NCBI RefSeq assembly: GCF_029910235.1
Contig: NZ_CP112874.1
Coordinates: 496,001 to 560,000, forward strand
Direction: 5' to 3'
DNA from: Pseudanabaena galeata CCNP1313
GTDB lineage: Bacteria; Cyanobacteriota; Cyanobacteriia; Pseudanabaenales; Pseudanabaenaceae
DNA length: 64,000 bases
In this document: in pieces, positions 9,296 through 17,609 of the stretch
Layout: every line of letters begins with the position of its first letter
Position numbering within the stretch: the stretch's first letter is position 1
The notes under the pieces: model-generated
The model's input: only the letters and a program-made list of their open reading frames with translations
What the model was told of the DNA's origin: nothing
Databases searched by the model: none
Program-made: the position numbers and the translations under genes

Positions 9296-9408
9296 TATAG
9301 CAATGTAAGTTTTGCTTAGGACATAAAACCCAAAAGATGAGTGGTGGCGCGAATCGCCGCCACTCATCTTTTGGGTTTTGATTTGTCCAATCTATCTCTT
9401 GCGTTGCT
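9296..9408. repeat. MITE-like hairpin repeat, family A, in a toxin gene
   Basis: It starts TATAGCAATGTAAG and ends TCTCTTGCGTTGCT. Its right end abuts the remaining C-terminal part of a PIN-domain gene, and its TAA ends the open frame there. Confidence 0.85.
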
Positions 9409-9410
9409 AA

Positions 9411-9626
9411 CTACCACGTTCTGATCCCAATGTTGAGATTATTCCACAGTCTACTGAATTGTCTGAGCAGGCTTATCAATACTATCGACAGCAACCAGAT
9501 AAGCAATATAGCCTTACGGATTGCGCTTCGATGGTGATTATGAAGGAAAAGGGGATTGATCCAGTCCTGCCCCACGCTCGCCATTTTCAACAGGAAGGTT
9601 TTATTGCTTTATTGAGAGATAAATAA
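9411..9626 (+). pseudogene. PIN-domain (VapC-like) toxin remnant, C-terminal part
   Basis: An open stretch of 71 codons plus stop has no start codon of its own. It contains YSLTDCASMVIMKEKG followed by HARHFQQEGF, the typical end of PIN-domain ribonuclease toxins, with the last acidic metal ligands. The N-terminal half is absent; the family-A repeat occupies the 5' side and supplies an in-frame TAA just before the fragment. It is most simply a toxin gene cut by repeat insertion and deletion. Confidence 0.75.
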
Positions 9627-9682
9627 ATTGAAGTTTGTCCTTAATATTGGAGGGATATTTTCGCTAAGTAAAAAGTATATTT

Positions 9683-10018
9683 TCATGAGATGAGTAACAA
9701 TTTCTTTTTTGTCTGCTCTCTATTTGCTCGCAATCTTGCGATCGCTTCTGACGGTTCTTGTTTTAACCGTTCTTGATAGTGCTGTTCCTGTGACTGCTCA
9801 AGGAGAAACATATATTCATCAATTTGAGAGCGATTACGCCAATAATAGGTAATTACGGCATAGATTTTTTCTAGGTTTAAGCTTGGCAATTCTTCTAAAA
9901 TTTCTTTGGGGCTATAGCCGCTTAAATAGTATTTGATGACATCTTGGATGCCAATACGATGACCTTTGATGTGGATGTCATCTGGGCTTAGAAAATCGAA
10001 GTAGTCTTCTAAAAGCAT
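9683..10018 (-). CDS. DUF433 domain protein (antitoxin-like)
   Basis: This 111-residue protein has a DUF433 domain, a winged-helix-like fold common in VapB45-type antitoxins. Visible features are IKGHRIGIQDVIKYYLSGYS (about 18-37), PKEILEELPSLNLEKIYAVI and a charged C-terminal tail rich in Glu, Arg and Lys. DUF433 genes are usually paired with a DUF5615/PIN-like toxin; none is adjacent, so this is an orphan. Confidence 0.75.
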   Translation of the reverse strand: MLLEDYFDFLSPDDIHIKGHRIGIQDVIKYYLSGYSPKEILEELPSLNLEKIYAVITYYWRNRSQIDEYMFLLEQSQEQHYQERLKQEPSEAIARLRANREQTKKKLLLIS

Positions 10019-10074
10019 AGGTATTGTCTCTTCTATGTGAATAATATCTTAGCTTATCTATATGATCGCCATCT

Positions 10075-10299
10075 TTATTCTTGCCAATCCTCAAGTTTTA
10101 ATCCTTCAACACGCTCAAATTCTCTAGTGTTGTGGGTTACAAGGATAAGATTATTGGCTAAAGCGATCGCCGCAATCTGTAAATCATAGCTCCCAATTGG
10201 AGTTCCCAGCTTTTGTAATTTGGCGCGTATTTGTCCGCAAATTAGGGCTGGGGTTCTCTTTTCAACGGTTCTCCTTGCCATGCTCCAAATGTACTCAGA
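10075..10299 (-). pseudogene. VapC-type PIN toxin, C-terminal third only
   Basis: Reading the minus strand, LGTPIGSYDLQIAAIALANN and LILVTHNTREFERVEGLKLEDW are the classical C-terminal motif of VapC PIN toxins. The preceding residues do not look like the PIN N-terminus: the first catalytic Asp (in DTN) and the central Glu are missing. The segment directly follows and overlaps the antitoxin frame, so an internal deletion appears to have joined the end of the antitoxin to the end of the toxin. Confidence 0.75.
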
Positions 10300-10445
10300 A
10301 ATCGCTGTGACCATTGGCGCTTTTGAGTCTTCTGGACAATTTGATACACCAATAAAATATCTAGTTTTTCTCCTGAATGTTCGGGAAGTTGAATCTGAAG
10401 TATGCCTTTTTTATCAACTTGGGCTGTCGTTTGGATTGTTTGCAT
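10242..10445 (-). CDS. VapB-like antitoxin, possibly shortened
   Basis: A 67-residue protein starting MQTIQTTAQVDKKGILQIQL, like small AbrB/VapB-type antitoxins common in cyanobacteria, and ending FGAWQGEPLKREPQP. Related antitoxins usually continue a little further, so the C-terminus has probably been cut by the deletion that removed most of the toxin (10075-10299). It may still be expressed as an orphan antitoxin. Confidence 0.6.
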   Translation of the reverse strand: MQTIQTTAQVDKKGILQIQLPEHSGEKLDILLVYQIVQKTQKRQWSQRFLSTFGAWQGEPLKREPQP

Positions 10446-10480
10446 TGTCTTACTTCCTATGGATTTGGTTATTCTCTATC

Positions 10481-11164
10481 TCAAACATCTAAAACTCGAA
10501 CTCGAGATAAACCTGCCTCTGTTGCAAGCTCGGGAAAATCTTGTTGTACTTGTTCAAGTGTTAAAGGTGGATCTGGATCTATATCAAGATTTGCTCCTAT
10601 CAACCTAGCACAGCCATAATCTGCACGATGAATGTAGTTGTGATAGACAATGTATCGACCATCTTCAATTTGATAAAGCTCGTAAGAATGAGGACTCAAA
10701 GAATCTTTGTAAATAACATACTCGGCAATTAGTTTAGCTTTGAATCGAATAACTTCAATTTTTACAGGATAGTTTGCATAGTTAGACCAAAGAGTACCAA
10801 TTTCCTTATTTACAAGTTGTATATCTTGACCGTTAGGAGTTAAATTTAAAGGATGATTTGAATCATTGTTAGGCTTCAGTGATGGAGCGTAGGTCTCACG
10901 ATATTTCCACCAAGCATCTCGATGCTTTCTTAACTCAGTCGGTGAGTATTTTGTACCGCGAGGATGGCGTGGATTGTAATGTCCTGCTTCTGCATGACAT
11001 TTGAAGCAAAGCACAATAGCATTTTCCAAATCATTAGAACCGCCGTCTGCCTCCTGAACTATGTGATGAACTTCTGCATTTCTACCTGCGTGTTCTTGAC
11101 ATACACAGCAATAACGCCCTGATTTAACTAGTGCAGTTTCTCTTACATCTTTCGGAAAAGGCAT
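10481..11164 (-). CDS. HNH endonuclease domain protein
   Basis: A 227-residue protein with an N-terminal HNH nuclease fold. A CxxC zinc pair (YCCVCQEH) is followed by AEVHHIVQEADGGSNDLEN (His-His and the Asn) and LCFKCHAEAGH, which gives the second CxxC and last His. The region after residue 110 is not recognised and may bind a substrate. The gene stands alone between toxin-antitoxin remnants and ndhB. Its role (restriction, defence or mobile-element origin) cannot be told from context. Confidence 0.82.
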   Translation of the reverse strand: MPFPKDVRETALVKSGRYCCVCQEHAGRNAEVHHIVQEADGGSNDLENAIVLCFKCHAEAGHYNPRHPRGTKYSPTELRKHRDAWWKYRETYAPSLKPNNDSNHPLNLTPNGQDIQLVNKEIGTLWSNYANYPVKIEVIRFKAKLIAEYVIYKDSLSPHSYELYQIEDGRYIVYHNYIHRADYGCARLIGANLDIDPDPPLTLEQVQQDFPELATEAGLSRVRVLDV

Positions 11165-11294
11165 CGTGATAATTCTTAGCTACTAATTATTTAGTTAATT
11201 ACTAACACAAAAAAGTCAATTTAGTATTTGATCTGTTTAATTTTGCTATGAGAGCCCCAAGGAGTAAGACAATTTAAAAGCATAAAAATTTGGC

Positions 11295-11328
11295 AAAAAA
11301 AAGGGACGCAAAGCGCCCCTTTTTTTAT
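11295..11328 (-). terminator. Terminator of ndhB
   Basis: A GC-rich stem AGGGACGC / GCGCCCCT around AAA is flanked by A and T tracts. It lies exactly at the 3' end of ndhB, so it should work as an intrinsic terminator in the minus direction. Confidence 0.85.
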
Positions 11329-12872
11329 TGTGCAGTTGTTGGTAAGACTGCAACTGGTTTTGATATTGGAGCTTTAGCTTGGAGAAACTTGGTTTCTTTT
11401 ACAGCTTGATTAGATAGAGAGAATAGAGGGTTAGATGCAATACCAGCGATCGCTGTAAAGATCAGCGTAAATACAAGCGCCGCTTGTAAAGGCTTCATAC
11501 CCACCTGAGTCCATGTGATCTCAGGATAGTTGCGAATCGACTCAGACATTTCTTGAGGCTCCTTAACTACCATCATCTTGACAACGCGGATGTAGTAATA
11601 GAGAGAAACTACACTCATCACTAGGGCTAGTAGAACTAAGCCGTAGGCGTGAGCTTGCCAACCTGCCCAGAAAATGTAGAGCTTACCAAAGAAACCTGCG
11701 AGAGGAGGAATACCACCCAAAGATAAGAGGCAGACACTTAACGCAAGCGTTAATAAAGGATCTTTTTGGTATAAGCCACTGTATTCGCTGATTTGATCGG
11801 TTCCTGTGCGAGAAGCAAACAGGATCACACAGGCGAAAGCACCCATGTTCATGAATAGATACAAGATCAAGTAAAAGATCATGCTGGCGTAACCTGCTTC
11901 GGAGTCGATCGCCATACCGAGCATTACAAATCCTGCTTGACCGATGGAGGAATAAGCCAACATCCGCTTCATGCTAGTTTGGGCGATCGCCACCACATTA
12001 CCCAAGACCATACTCAATACGGTCAATACGACAAACACGTAATGCCATTGCAGAGAAGCCAGAGGAAACGCGGTAATCAAAAATCTGAGCGCAAGTCCAA
12101 AGCCAGCCACCTTAGAGCCAATCGACAGAAAGGCAACTACAGGCGTGGGTGAACCTTCGTAAACGTCAGGAGTCCATTGGTGAAAAGGGACTGCCGAGAG
12201 CTTAAAGGAAACCCCTGCAATTACAAATACCATCGAGATGATGAGGGCTGTGTTACTAACGGTAATCTTTGAGGCGATCGCCGACAGAGAGGTTTCGCCG
12301 CCAGAAAGTCCGTAGAGCAAAGACATCCCATAAAGAAAAATCGCTGAGCTAGCTGCACCGACTAACAAATATTTGAGCGCCGCTTCATTGGAGCGCGGAT
12401 CGCGTTTGGTATAACCCGACAGCAAGTAAGACGAAATACTAAGAGTTTCAAGGGAGACAAATACCATCACCATCTCGTCGGAGCCAGTGAGGAACATACC
12501 GCCGAGGGTAGCACTGAGCAAAATTACGAGATACTCGCCAACTACTACACCTGACTGCTCTAGATAACGTACCGAAACGAGAATCGTAAATAGAGCCGAT
12601 AGGGCAATAATGCCACGAAAAATAATGCTGAGTTTGTCACTATTAAAACTGCCCAAAAAGGCGATCGGATTTTCTAAGCCCGTCCATTGCCAGATCAAAG
12701 CGACTGTAGAAGCCGCTAAACCTGCGATCGCAATATAGGGCAGAACATTTGCCGATTTTCGTCCTGATGCAATCAGATCGACAATCAATACGAGTACCAA
12801 TGTCCCAATGACAATTAGTTCTGGCAAGATCGCACCACTATTGAGCAGAGCATTGAGACTTGCTGTATCCAT
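11325..12872 (-). CDS. ndhB: NAD(P)H-quinone oxidoreductase subunit 2 (NdhB)
   Basis: This is a membrane-arm, proton-pumping subunit of the photosynthetic NDH-1 complex, used in cyclic electron flow, respiration and CO2 uptake. The 515-residue protein is almost wholly hydrophobic helices. Characteristic motifs are [15 protein letters not shown] (about 140-155), the conserved lysine segment [20 protein letters not shown] (about 225) and [14 protein letters not shown] (about 310). It starts at an ATG ([10 protein letters not shown]) and is monocistronic. Confidence 0.97.
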   Translation of the reverse strand: MDTASLNALLNSGAILPELIVIGTLVLVLIVDLIASGRKSANVLPYIAIAGLAASTVALIWQWTGLENPIAFLGSFNSDKLSIIFRGIIALSALFTILVSVRYLEQSGVVVGEYLVILLSATLGGMFLTGSDEMVMVFVSLETLSISSYLLSGYTKRDPRSNEAALKYLLVGAASSAIFLYGMSLLYGLSGGETSLSAIASKITVSNTALIISMVFVIAGVSFKLSAVPFHQWTPDVYEGSPTPVVAFLSIGSKVAGFGLALRFLITAFPLASLQWHYVFVVLTVLSMVLGNVVAIAQTSMKRMLAYSSIGQAGFVMLGMAIDSEAGYASMIFYLILYLFMNMGAFACVILFASRTGTDQISEYSGLYQKDPLLTLALSVCLLSLGGIPPLAGFFGKLYIFWAGWQAHAYGLVLLALVMSVVSLYYYIRVVKMMVVKEPQEMSESIRNYPEITWTQVGMKPLQAALVFTLIFTAIAGIASNPLFSLSNQAVKETKFLQAKAPISKPVAVLPTTAQ

Positions 12873-13030
12873 ACTTAATTCATGTGTTGTTGCTATGGCA
12901 ATTGTATAGCAAAACTTGAGTCGCTCTAATTTCTTGTTCTCTTCTGCTTTGGTAGTAAATGCTTAAAGAGTTCGGCGATCGCTGATAGTCATTGATACGC
13001 CTTTTCCAAATCTAAAAAATAGAAATTAAG

Positions 13031-13076
13031 ATCCAAGAATTAGTGGTGCGGCGATTCACACCACTAATTCTTGGAT
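13031..13076. repeat. Hairpin
   Basis: ATCCAAGAATTAGTGGTG / CACCACTAATTCTTGGAT around GCGGCGATT-like loop sequence (the final arm pairs with one mismatch). It lies in the 240-bp spacer between ndhB and a transposase remnant. Confidence 0.6.
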
Positions 13077-13203
13077 GAGATAGGAGTAGGACAAATTTGA
13101 TAGAGTAAAATCTATGATAATCATAAAAATAATAGATTTTACTCTATTGATACTTGACTCTAATATATCAATAACAACCAATCAATCGTTCTCGGTACTG
13201 GCG

Positions 13204-13509
13204 ATGACTGAAAATAAGCTAACCGAAACCATGAGGGAAAAGCTCCAAGCTTCGATTACCTACTTTAACAATCATTTGTGGCAAATGGACTATGCTCAAT
13301 TCCAACAGAAAACCTATCCGATTGGCTCTGGTGTGACCGAAGCTGCTTGCAAGACCTTAATAAAGCAGCGATTATGTTGCTCTGGGATGCGTTGGAAGGA
13401 CAAGGGGGCGAGCATAATTCTGAGTTTAAGATCTTTAGTTTTAACTTCTACTCGTTGGGAGCAATTCTGGGACAATCTCAATCAGTATGGGTTTCCTGTT
13501 GCTGTCTAA
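13204..13509 (+). pseudogene. Transposase C-terminal remnant (ISKra4-like)
   Basis: The frame encodes YPIGSGVTEAACKTLIKQRL, then SGMRWKDKGASIILSLRSLV and WEQFWDNL. This is the C-terminal signature of ISKra4-family transposases (E of the DDE triad region). The catalytic core upstream is absent; the preceding 100 bp translate to unrelated AT-rich sequence. It is a dead fragment of an insertion sequence. Confidence 0.75.
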
Positions 13510-13585
13510 ATAATTGTATTATATTGAGGTCGCACCCCTTGAAAACCTATGCGCGTATGCTTTTCTTGCTTTTTCAGGAAGCCCT

Positions 13586-13761
13586 AATTACTGATGTTAC
13601 GTGGATAGAATTCCTACGATCATCTAAGTCTAGGGCTTGCCCTGTGGCACAGCCCGCTACAAAAATCTAAATTATTGGAGTAGGGGCAATCCCCCCGTGG
13701 TTGCCCTGTCGTGCTAGCAACAAGAGATTCATTATCTGAGTTCCACGTAACATCAGTAATT
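13586..13761. repeat. MITE-like repeat, family D, 20-bp inverted termini
   Basis: A 176-bp element with perfect terminal inverted repeats AATTACTGATGTTACGTGGA. The interior has sequence matching GGCAACCACGGGGGGATTGC in inverted form. Related copies are at 27190, 33616 and 60040. Its right end overlaps the stop codon of the Uma2 gene. Confidence 0.9.
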
Positions 13762-14335
13762 ATTCTGGATTCAATTCTAAACCGCGATAGACTTGCTCGA
13801 TGGGAAAGCTTAAGTTAATGCTTTTTAGTTCTACAGTGTCGCCTTCTTGGTAGTTAATGATAAGCCATTCGCCAGCGTCATTTTTATGGTATAAATCCAT
13901 TTCGATACTGGTAGAACTAACTAATAAATAATCTTGTAAGTGTGGATTTTTGCGGTACAGTCTAAACTTGCCACTGCGATCGTATAACTCAGTACTAGGA
14001 GATAGAACTTCAACGATTAAGCAAGGATAGGTAATATATTTGGTTGTAGTTTTATCGCGATCGTCGCAGGTGACGCTGACATCAGGATAGGTGTAGTTAT
14101 TTGTGCCAACAATATTAATTCTCAGGTCTGAGTTACCTGTTATACAACTACTAGGGTCTAAATGGGTGTCAACCATAGTCGCAAATCGAATTGCGATGCG
14201 GCTATGATTAACGCTACCACCGCTCATGGCATAAACTTGACCGTTAATCAGTTCGTGTTTTTCTAATTGCTTTTCTTCCCAAGCAAAGTACTCTTCTGGA
14301 GTTATTTGAGGAAAATTTTCTTTAATAGAAATCAT
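13760..14335 (-). CDS. Uma2 family endonuclease
   Basis: A DUF820/Uma2-type PD-(D/E)XK nuclease-fold protein, a family hugely expanded in cyanobacteria with largely unknown function. The 191 residues include PEEYFAWEEKQLEKHELING (about 12-31), SDLRINI, YPDVSVTC with the metal-binding Asp (about 98) and LIVEVLSPSTELYDR with the catalytic Glu (about 120). The stop codon TAA is formed at the junction with the family-D MITE, so the C-terminus may be slightly altered. Confidence 0.88.
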   Translation of the reverse strand: MISIKENFPQITPEEYFAWEEKQLEKHELINGQVYAMSGGSVNHSRIAIRFATMVDTHLDPSSCITGNSDLRINIVGTNNYTYPDVSVTCDDRDKTTTKYITYPCLIVEVLSPSTELYDRSGKFRLYRKNPHLQDYLLVSSTSIEMDLYHKNDAGEWLIINYQEGDTVELKSINLSFPIEQVYRGLELNPE

Positions 14336-14456
14336 TTTTTTGTAATGGATAATGGGTTTGATTTGATTAACTCTACAAGATTAGCGATCTACTGTACATT
14401 GTGATTTCTAAGCGATCGCTATTACCGTAAGTCGTGATTTCTAAGCGATCGTATTT

Positions 14457-15404
14457 CTAATAAGGTTTACTTTCTGGGTAGTATCTGAATGCAAAGTTAG
14501 TATCAATAGCTTCCTTAATTCTTCTGGGACAACAGAAAGAAATTTGAGGTGCATTAAGACCTAAACTTAACCCTCCTCGCCATATCAACTCTTTATTATC
14601 GGTTGTGATAAAAGCACTTGCTTGTAGAGCAATCGCTGCTAAAACCAATTCAAAGTCCTCATTTGGAATCAAGGAATCTTGAGCAAAAGACTGTTCCCAA
14701 AAAAATCCTTCAAATTGATACCAGTCTGAATTAAAAACTTCAAAATAATTAAATACAGTTATTCCATTGTTAGAAATCTCTTGCCTAATTTCTGAAAATG
14801 ATTGTCTCATAGATGCTTTCCACTCACAAAAATCCTTTTGGAGAGATAGCGTTTCCTTGATTTCTTCTTGATCAGTTTGATCAGACTTATCACAGTATTT
14901 CTCAAAAAGATCTTCATAGGAATTAAAGAAATCCGACCACATCCATTCTTCGCATAAATTAAACCAGTAGGGGGTATTTGCTTTTTCGGTGAGGTTAGTT
15001 TTCTTAAAAAGTCTCTGCCCAATATCGTTGATATCACCCTTTGTAAACCTTTTTAACGGATGTCCATCACTTTTGGGGGTCTTACCATCCTTTGTAGTTC
15101 CTTTAATCATTGAATACAATTCATACACGCATTTTGAGAAGGTAACAGCTTCGATTCCTGACTCCTGCAAACACTGAATCACGAGTTTACCATCAGATTT
15201 ATTACCAACAATCTGTGCTAAAACATTAGTATCAATGAATACTCTTCTTGTTGGTGGATAGGGAGTTTGAAGCTTTTTAGGAGTATGGACAACTCTTTCG
15301 ATGGCTCTAGATAAAAGCTCTTCAGGTGATAGTTGCAAAATTTCAGATTTAGTTTGTAAAGCCAACCAACGTTCATCTGAGATTTGAATGCTAATTGATT
15401 TCAT
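14457..15404 (-). CDS. Antitoxin-toxin fusion: RHH-like N-terminus and PIN domain
   Basis: A 315-residue protein. Residues 1-45 look like a ribbon-helix-helix DNA-binding antitoxin segment (SISIQISDERWLALQTKS then LSPEELLSRAIERVV). Residues 53 onward begin a PIN ribonuclease domain, RRVFIDTNVLAQIVG with first metal-binding Asp58, followed by a long helical insert and ending FELVLAAIALQ and FITTDNKEL with the late acidic residue. RHH antitoxins and PIN toxins are normally separate VapB and VapC chains; here they are one polypeptide. There is a charged helical insertion of more than 100 residues inside the PIN fold. It starts at an ATG with no partner gene nearby. Confidence 0.7.
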   Translation of the reverse strand: MKSISIQISDERWLALQTKSEILQLSPEELLSRAIERVVHTPKKLQTPYPPTRRVFIDTNVLAQIVGNKSDGKLVIQCLQESGIEAVTFSKCVYELYSMIKGTTKDGKTPKSDGHPLKRFTKGDINDIGQRLFKKTNLTEKANTPYWFNLCEEWMWSDFFNSYEDLFEKYCDKSDQTDQEEIKETLSLQKDFCEWKASMRQSFSEIRQEISNNGITVFNYFEVFNSDWYQFEGFFWEQSFAQDSLIPNEDFELVLAAIALQASAFITTDNKELIWRGGLSLGLNAPQISFCCPRRIKEAIDTNFAFRYYPESKPY

Positions 15405-15633
15405 TGATGTTGATTACTTATTTTAAAGTTTTGCTCTTTCTCCATGAGTTATGATGCTACAACATGAGAGGCAAGAAAAGATTATCTAGTTCAGATTTAT
15501 AATTTAAATGTAATGTTGTTCGACCAGTTTTAAGCTGCTACTTTTATTGAGCCGTAATCACCTCATTACTGTGTGTGACTTCTGCCAGTACTGTAATTCA
15601 TAATTTCTAGGCGATCGCAAGTATCAAACCGAC

Positions 15634-15694
15634 CCTTCTAATTTGCTTTAAAGAAAGCCTTGCAAAGCAAGGCTTTCTTTAAGCGAATTAGAAG
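15634..15694 (-). terminator. Terminator of the M48 protease gene
   Basis: A long inverted repeat (outer arms CTTCTAATT / AATTAGAAG, inner arms AAAGAAAGCCTTG / CAAGGCTTTCTTT) lies at the 3' end of the protease gene. The last codons of the gene (IPF-stop) are inside the right outer arm. Confidence 0.75.
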
Positions 15695-17523
15695 GGAATC
15701 CGAAATACTCGACCACCGCCAGTACTTTCTGTGACTTGCCACACTAACCCTTGATCGCCAGTGTCTCGCCAAGACTGTTGGAAGACAGAGAGAGTGCCTT
15801 TAGCGGTTTCTCCTGCATTCACCACGTTTTTGCCAGACGCACTGATGAACTGAGAGGAGACTGTCTTTCCATCAGCATTGGTTGTTTTCGCAAATATAGG
15901 TACAAATCCAAAGGACTGACCGCTATTGTTGACGATTTCTACATTCATTATGTATCTACCGCTTGACTCAACCTTACCTCCATTAATGTTAATGCTCACA
16001 TTGTCGTTAGTTTGCCCTGCAACTACAGCCACCTTGCCTAAAGTTGGCTTGTTACTGGGTTTGGAAGTAGGAGTTGGAGCATCTGTAGAGGGTAGATCTT
16101 TAGCTTCCGATTTACAGAATGCACCCCGCGCTGCAATTAGAGCTTCAATATTCTCTAATGAATAGCGGTTGTAGTTGCGGTTCTGGACGGCTGCTTGTAA
16201 ATATCTCACTCGTTCTGAAGAAGCAGGATGACTATCTAGCCAACCTGTCTGCCGATCTTTCTCATAACCACGCCAGCGATCAAACACACGATATAGTCCA
16301 TCCGCAGAATAGCCTGCTGAAGAGAGAATGCGCGTGCCTAAGAAATCAGCTTGTTGTTCAAGCGATCGCCCAAATGCAAGTTCTGGCTTGAGATACTCCA
16401 AAAATGTATTGATCAACCCTACTTTTTTTAAAGCTCTAGCTTTGGTTTCGGTAATAATCTTTTGATAGGAATGCGAAAAGACAGCGTGAGCAATTTCATG
16501 ACTGAGAATACCAGCTAGCTCAGCTTCCGATTCCATATCGGCGATCGCACCTGTATTGATGAAGATCTTGCCCCCTGGCAGCGCAAAAGCATTGAGAGAA
16601 TTGTCTTGGATGATGTTGAACTCATATTTAAAGTCATCCCGACCCGATAGCTTTGCTAATTTCTGTCCAAGGTTGTTGATATATTCCGTCAGTTTCGGAT
16701 CAGTTACTAACGCCACACTCTGTTTGATTTCGGCTGCGCTTTCTTCGCCAAATCCCGATTCTCCTTTAAAAATCTGCTCAATGATTTTGCGATCACCAGA
16801 AATAATTGCTGTGATAAATGACTCATTTTTGAAGTCATTGATAAACTGATTCATGTAATCATCAGCCAGCTTCTTATATTTAGGAGCGTCAGGATGTTCG
16901 GGATAGTTAAGCGCAAACTGACGGGAAGCAATGGAAGCCTCTACCTCCATCTTTTTGGATATGAGTAGTTTGAGTAATGGCTCTAATAAATCCACGCGAT
17001 CGGGATAAATGCCATAGGCGCGATCTAAGGTTTGGATTGCTTTGTCTGGTTGATTCCAGCGTAGGGATGCCTCCGCGAACTTGATATGCCCAGTAATAAA
17101 TTCGGGGTAATTGTCGGATAGCTTCTCCAAAGCAATCAATGCCTTAGTTGACAGTCCAGCCTCTAGTCCTTCTTCAGCATTCTGCCAAAACACCTTAGCG
17201 CCACTCGCTAGATTATCCACATTTCTTGTCGGTGGATTAGGAGCAGCTACGTTGGGGAGCGCTTTTTTCACAGATTGTTGCAATTTGACCGCTTCAGCGA
17301 GATTGTTACTTTGAATCAATCGATCTGCTTGAATTAGCACCGCCACACGTCTATTTCTTTCAATTGCTTCCGCATTGCCCAAAGATACTTCGGGGATCTT
17401 GATGCAATTACTTTGATTTTGTGACTCAGCTTGACCAACGAAAAGAAACGAGATCAATAAACCAGTACAGAATAGTGACATCCACCTCAAGACTGTTCGG
17501 CGATAGACAGAGAAGATAGGCAC
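15688..17523 (-). CDS. Secreted M48 zinc metalloprotease with TPR repeats
   Basis: A BepA/YfgC-like periplasmic protease, the class that handles misfolded outer-membrane proteins. The 611-residue protein has an N-terminal signal peptide (hydrophobic to about residue 33), TPR-like helices (about 115-220), and an M48 domain with zinc motif HEIAH at 342-346 and the third ligand region RSLEQQADFLG (about 395). It ends with a variable linker rich in Pro/Ser/Thr (about 475-500) and a beta-rich C-terminal domain. It is divergent from the TPR-CHAT gene with an 86-bp shared promoter region. Confidence 0.9.
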   Translation of the reverse strand: MPIFSVYRRTVLRWMSLFCTGLLISFLFVGQAESQNQSNCIKIPEVSLGNAEAIERNRRVAVLIQADRLIQSNNLAEAVKLQQSVKKALPNVAAPNPPTRNVDNLASGAKVFWQNAEEGLEAGLSTKALIALEKLSDNYPEFITGHIKFAEASLRWNQPDKAIQTLDRAYGIYPDRVDLLEPLLKLLISKKMEVEASIASRQFALNYPEHPDAPKYKKLADDYMNQFINDFKNESFITAIISGDRKIIEQIFKGESGFGEESAAEIKQSVALVTDPKLTEYINNLGQKLAKLSGRDDFKYEFNIIQDNSLNAFALPGGKIFINTGAIADMESEAELAGILSHEIAHAVFSHSYQKIITETKARALKKVGLINTFLEYLKPELAFGRSLEQQADFLGTRILSSAGYSADGLYRVFDRWRGYEKDRQTGWLDSHPASSERVRYLQAAVQNRNYNRYSLENIEALIAARGAFCKSEAKDLPSTDAPTPTSKPSNKPTLGKVAVVAGQTNDNVSININGGKVESSGRYIMNVEIVNNSGQSFGFVPIFAKTTNADGKTVSSQFISASGKNVVNAGETAKGTLSVFQQSWRDTGDQGLVWQVTESTGGGRVFRIPF

Positions 17524-17609
17524 AATAAAATCCTAAAACTAACTAAATTATAAGTAATTCTAAATTTTTCAAACCTATCAAATTGTAAACAATCGTTTAT
17601 TTTATATAA

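Noticed and set aside
10220-10619. Plus-strand frames over the antitoxin and HNH genes
   Set aside because: They are antisense shadows of better-supported minus-strand genes.
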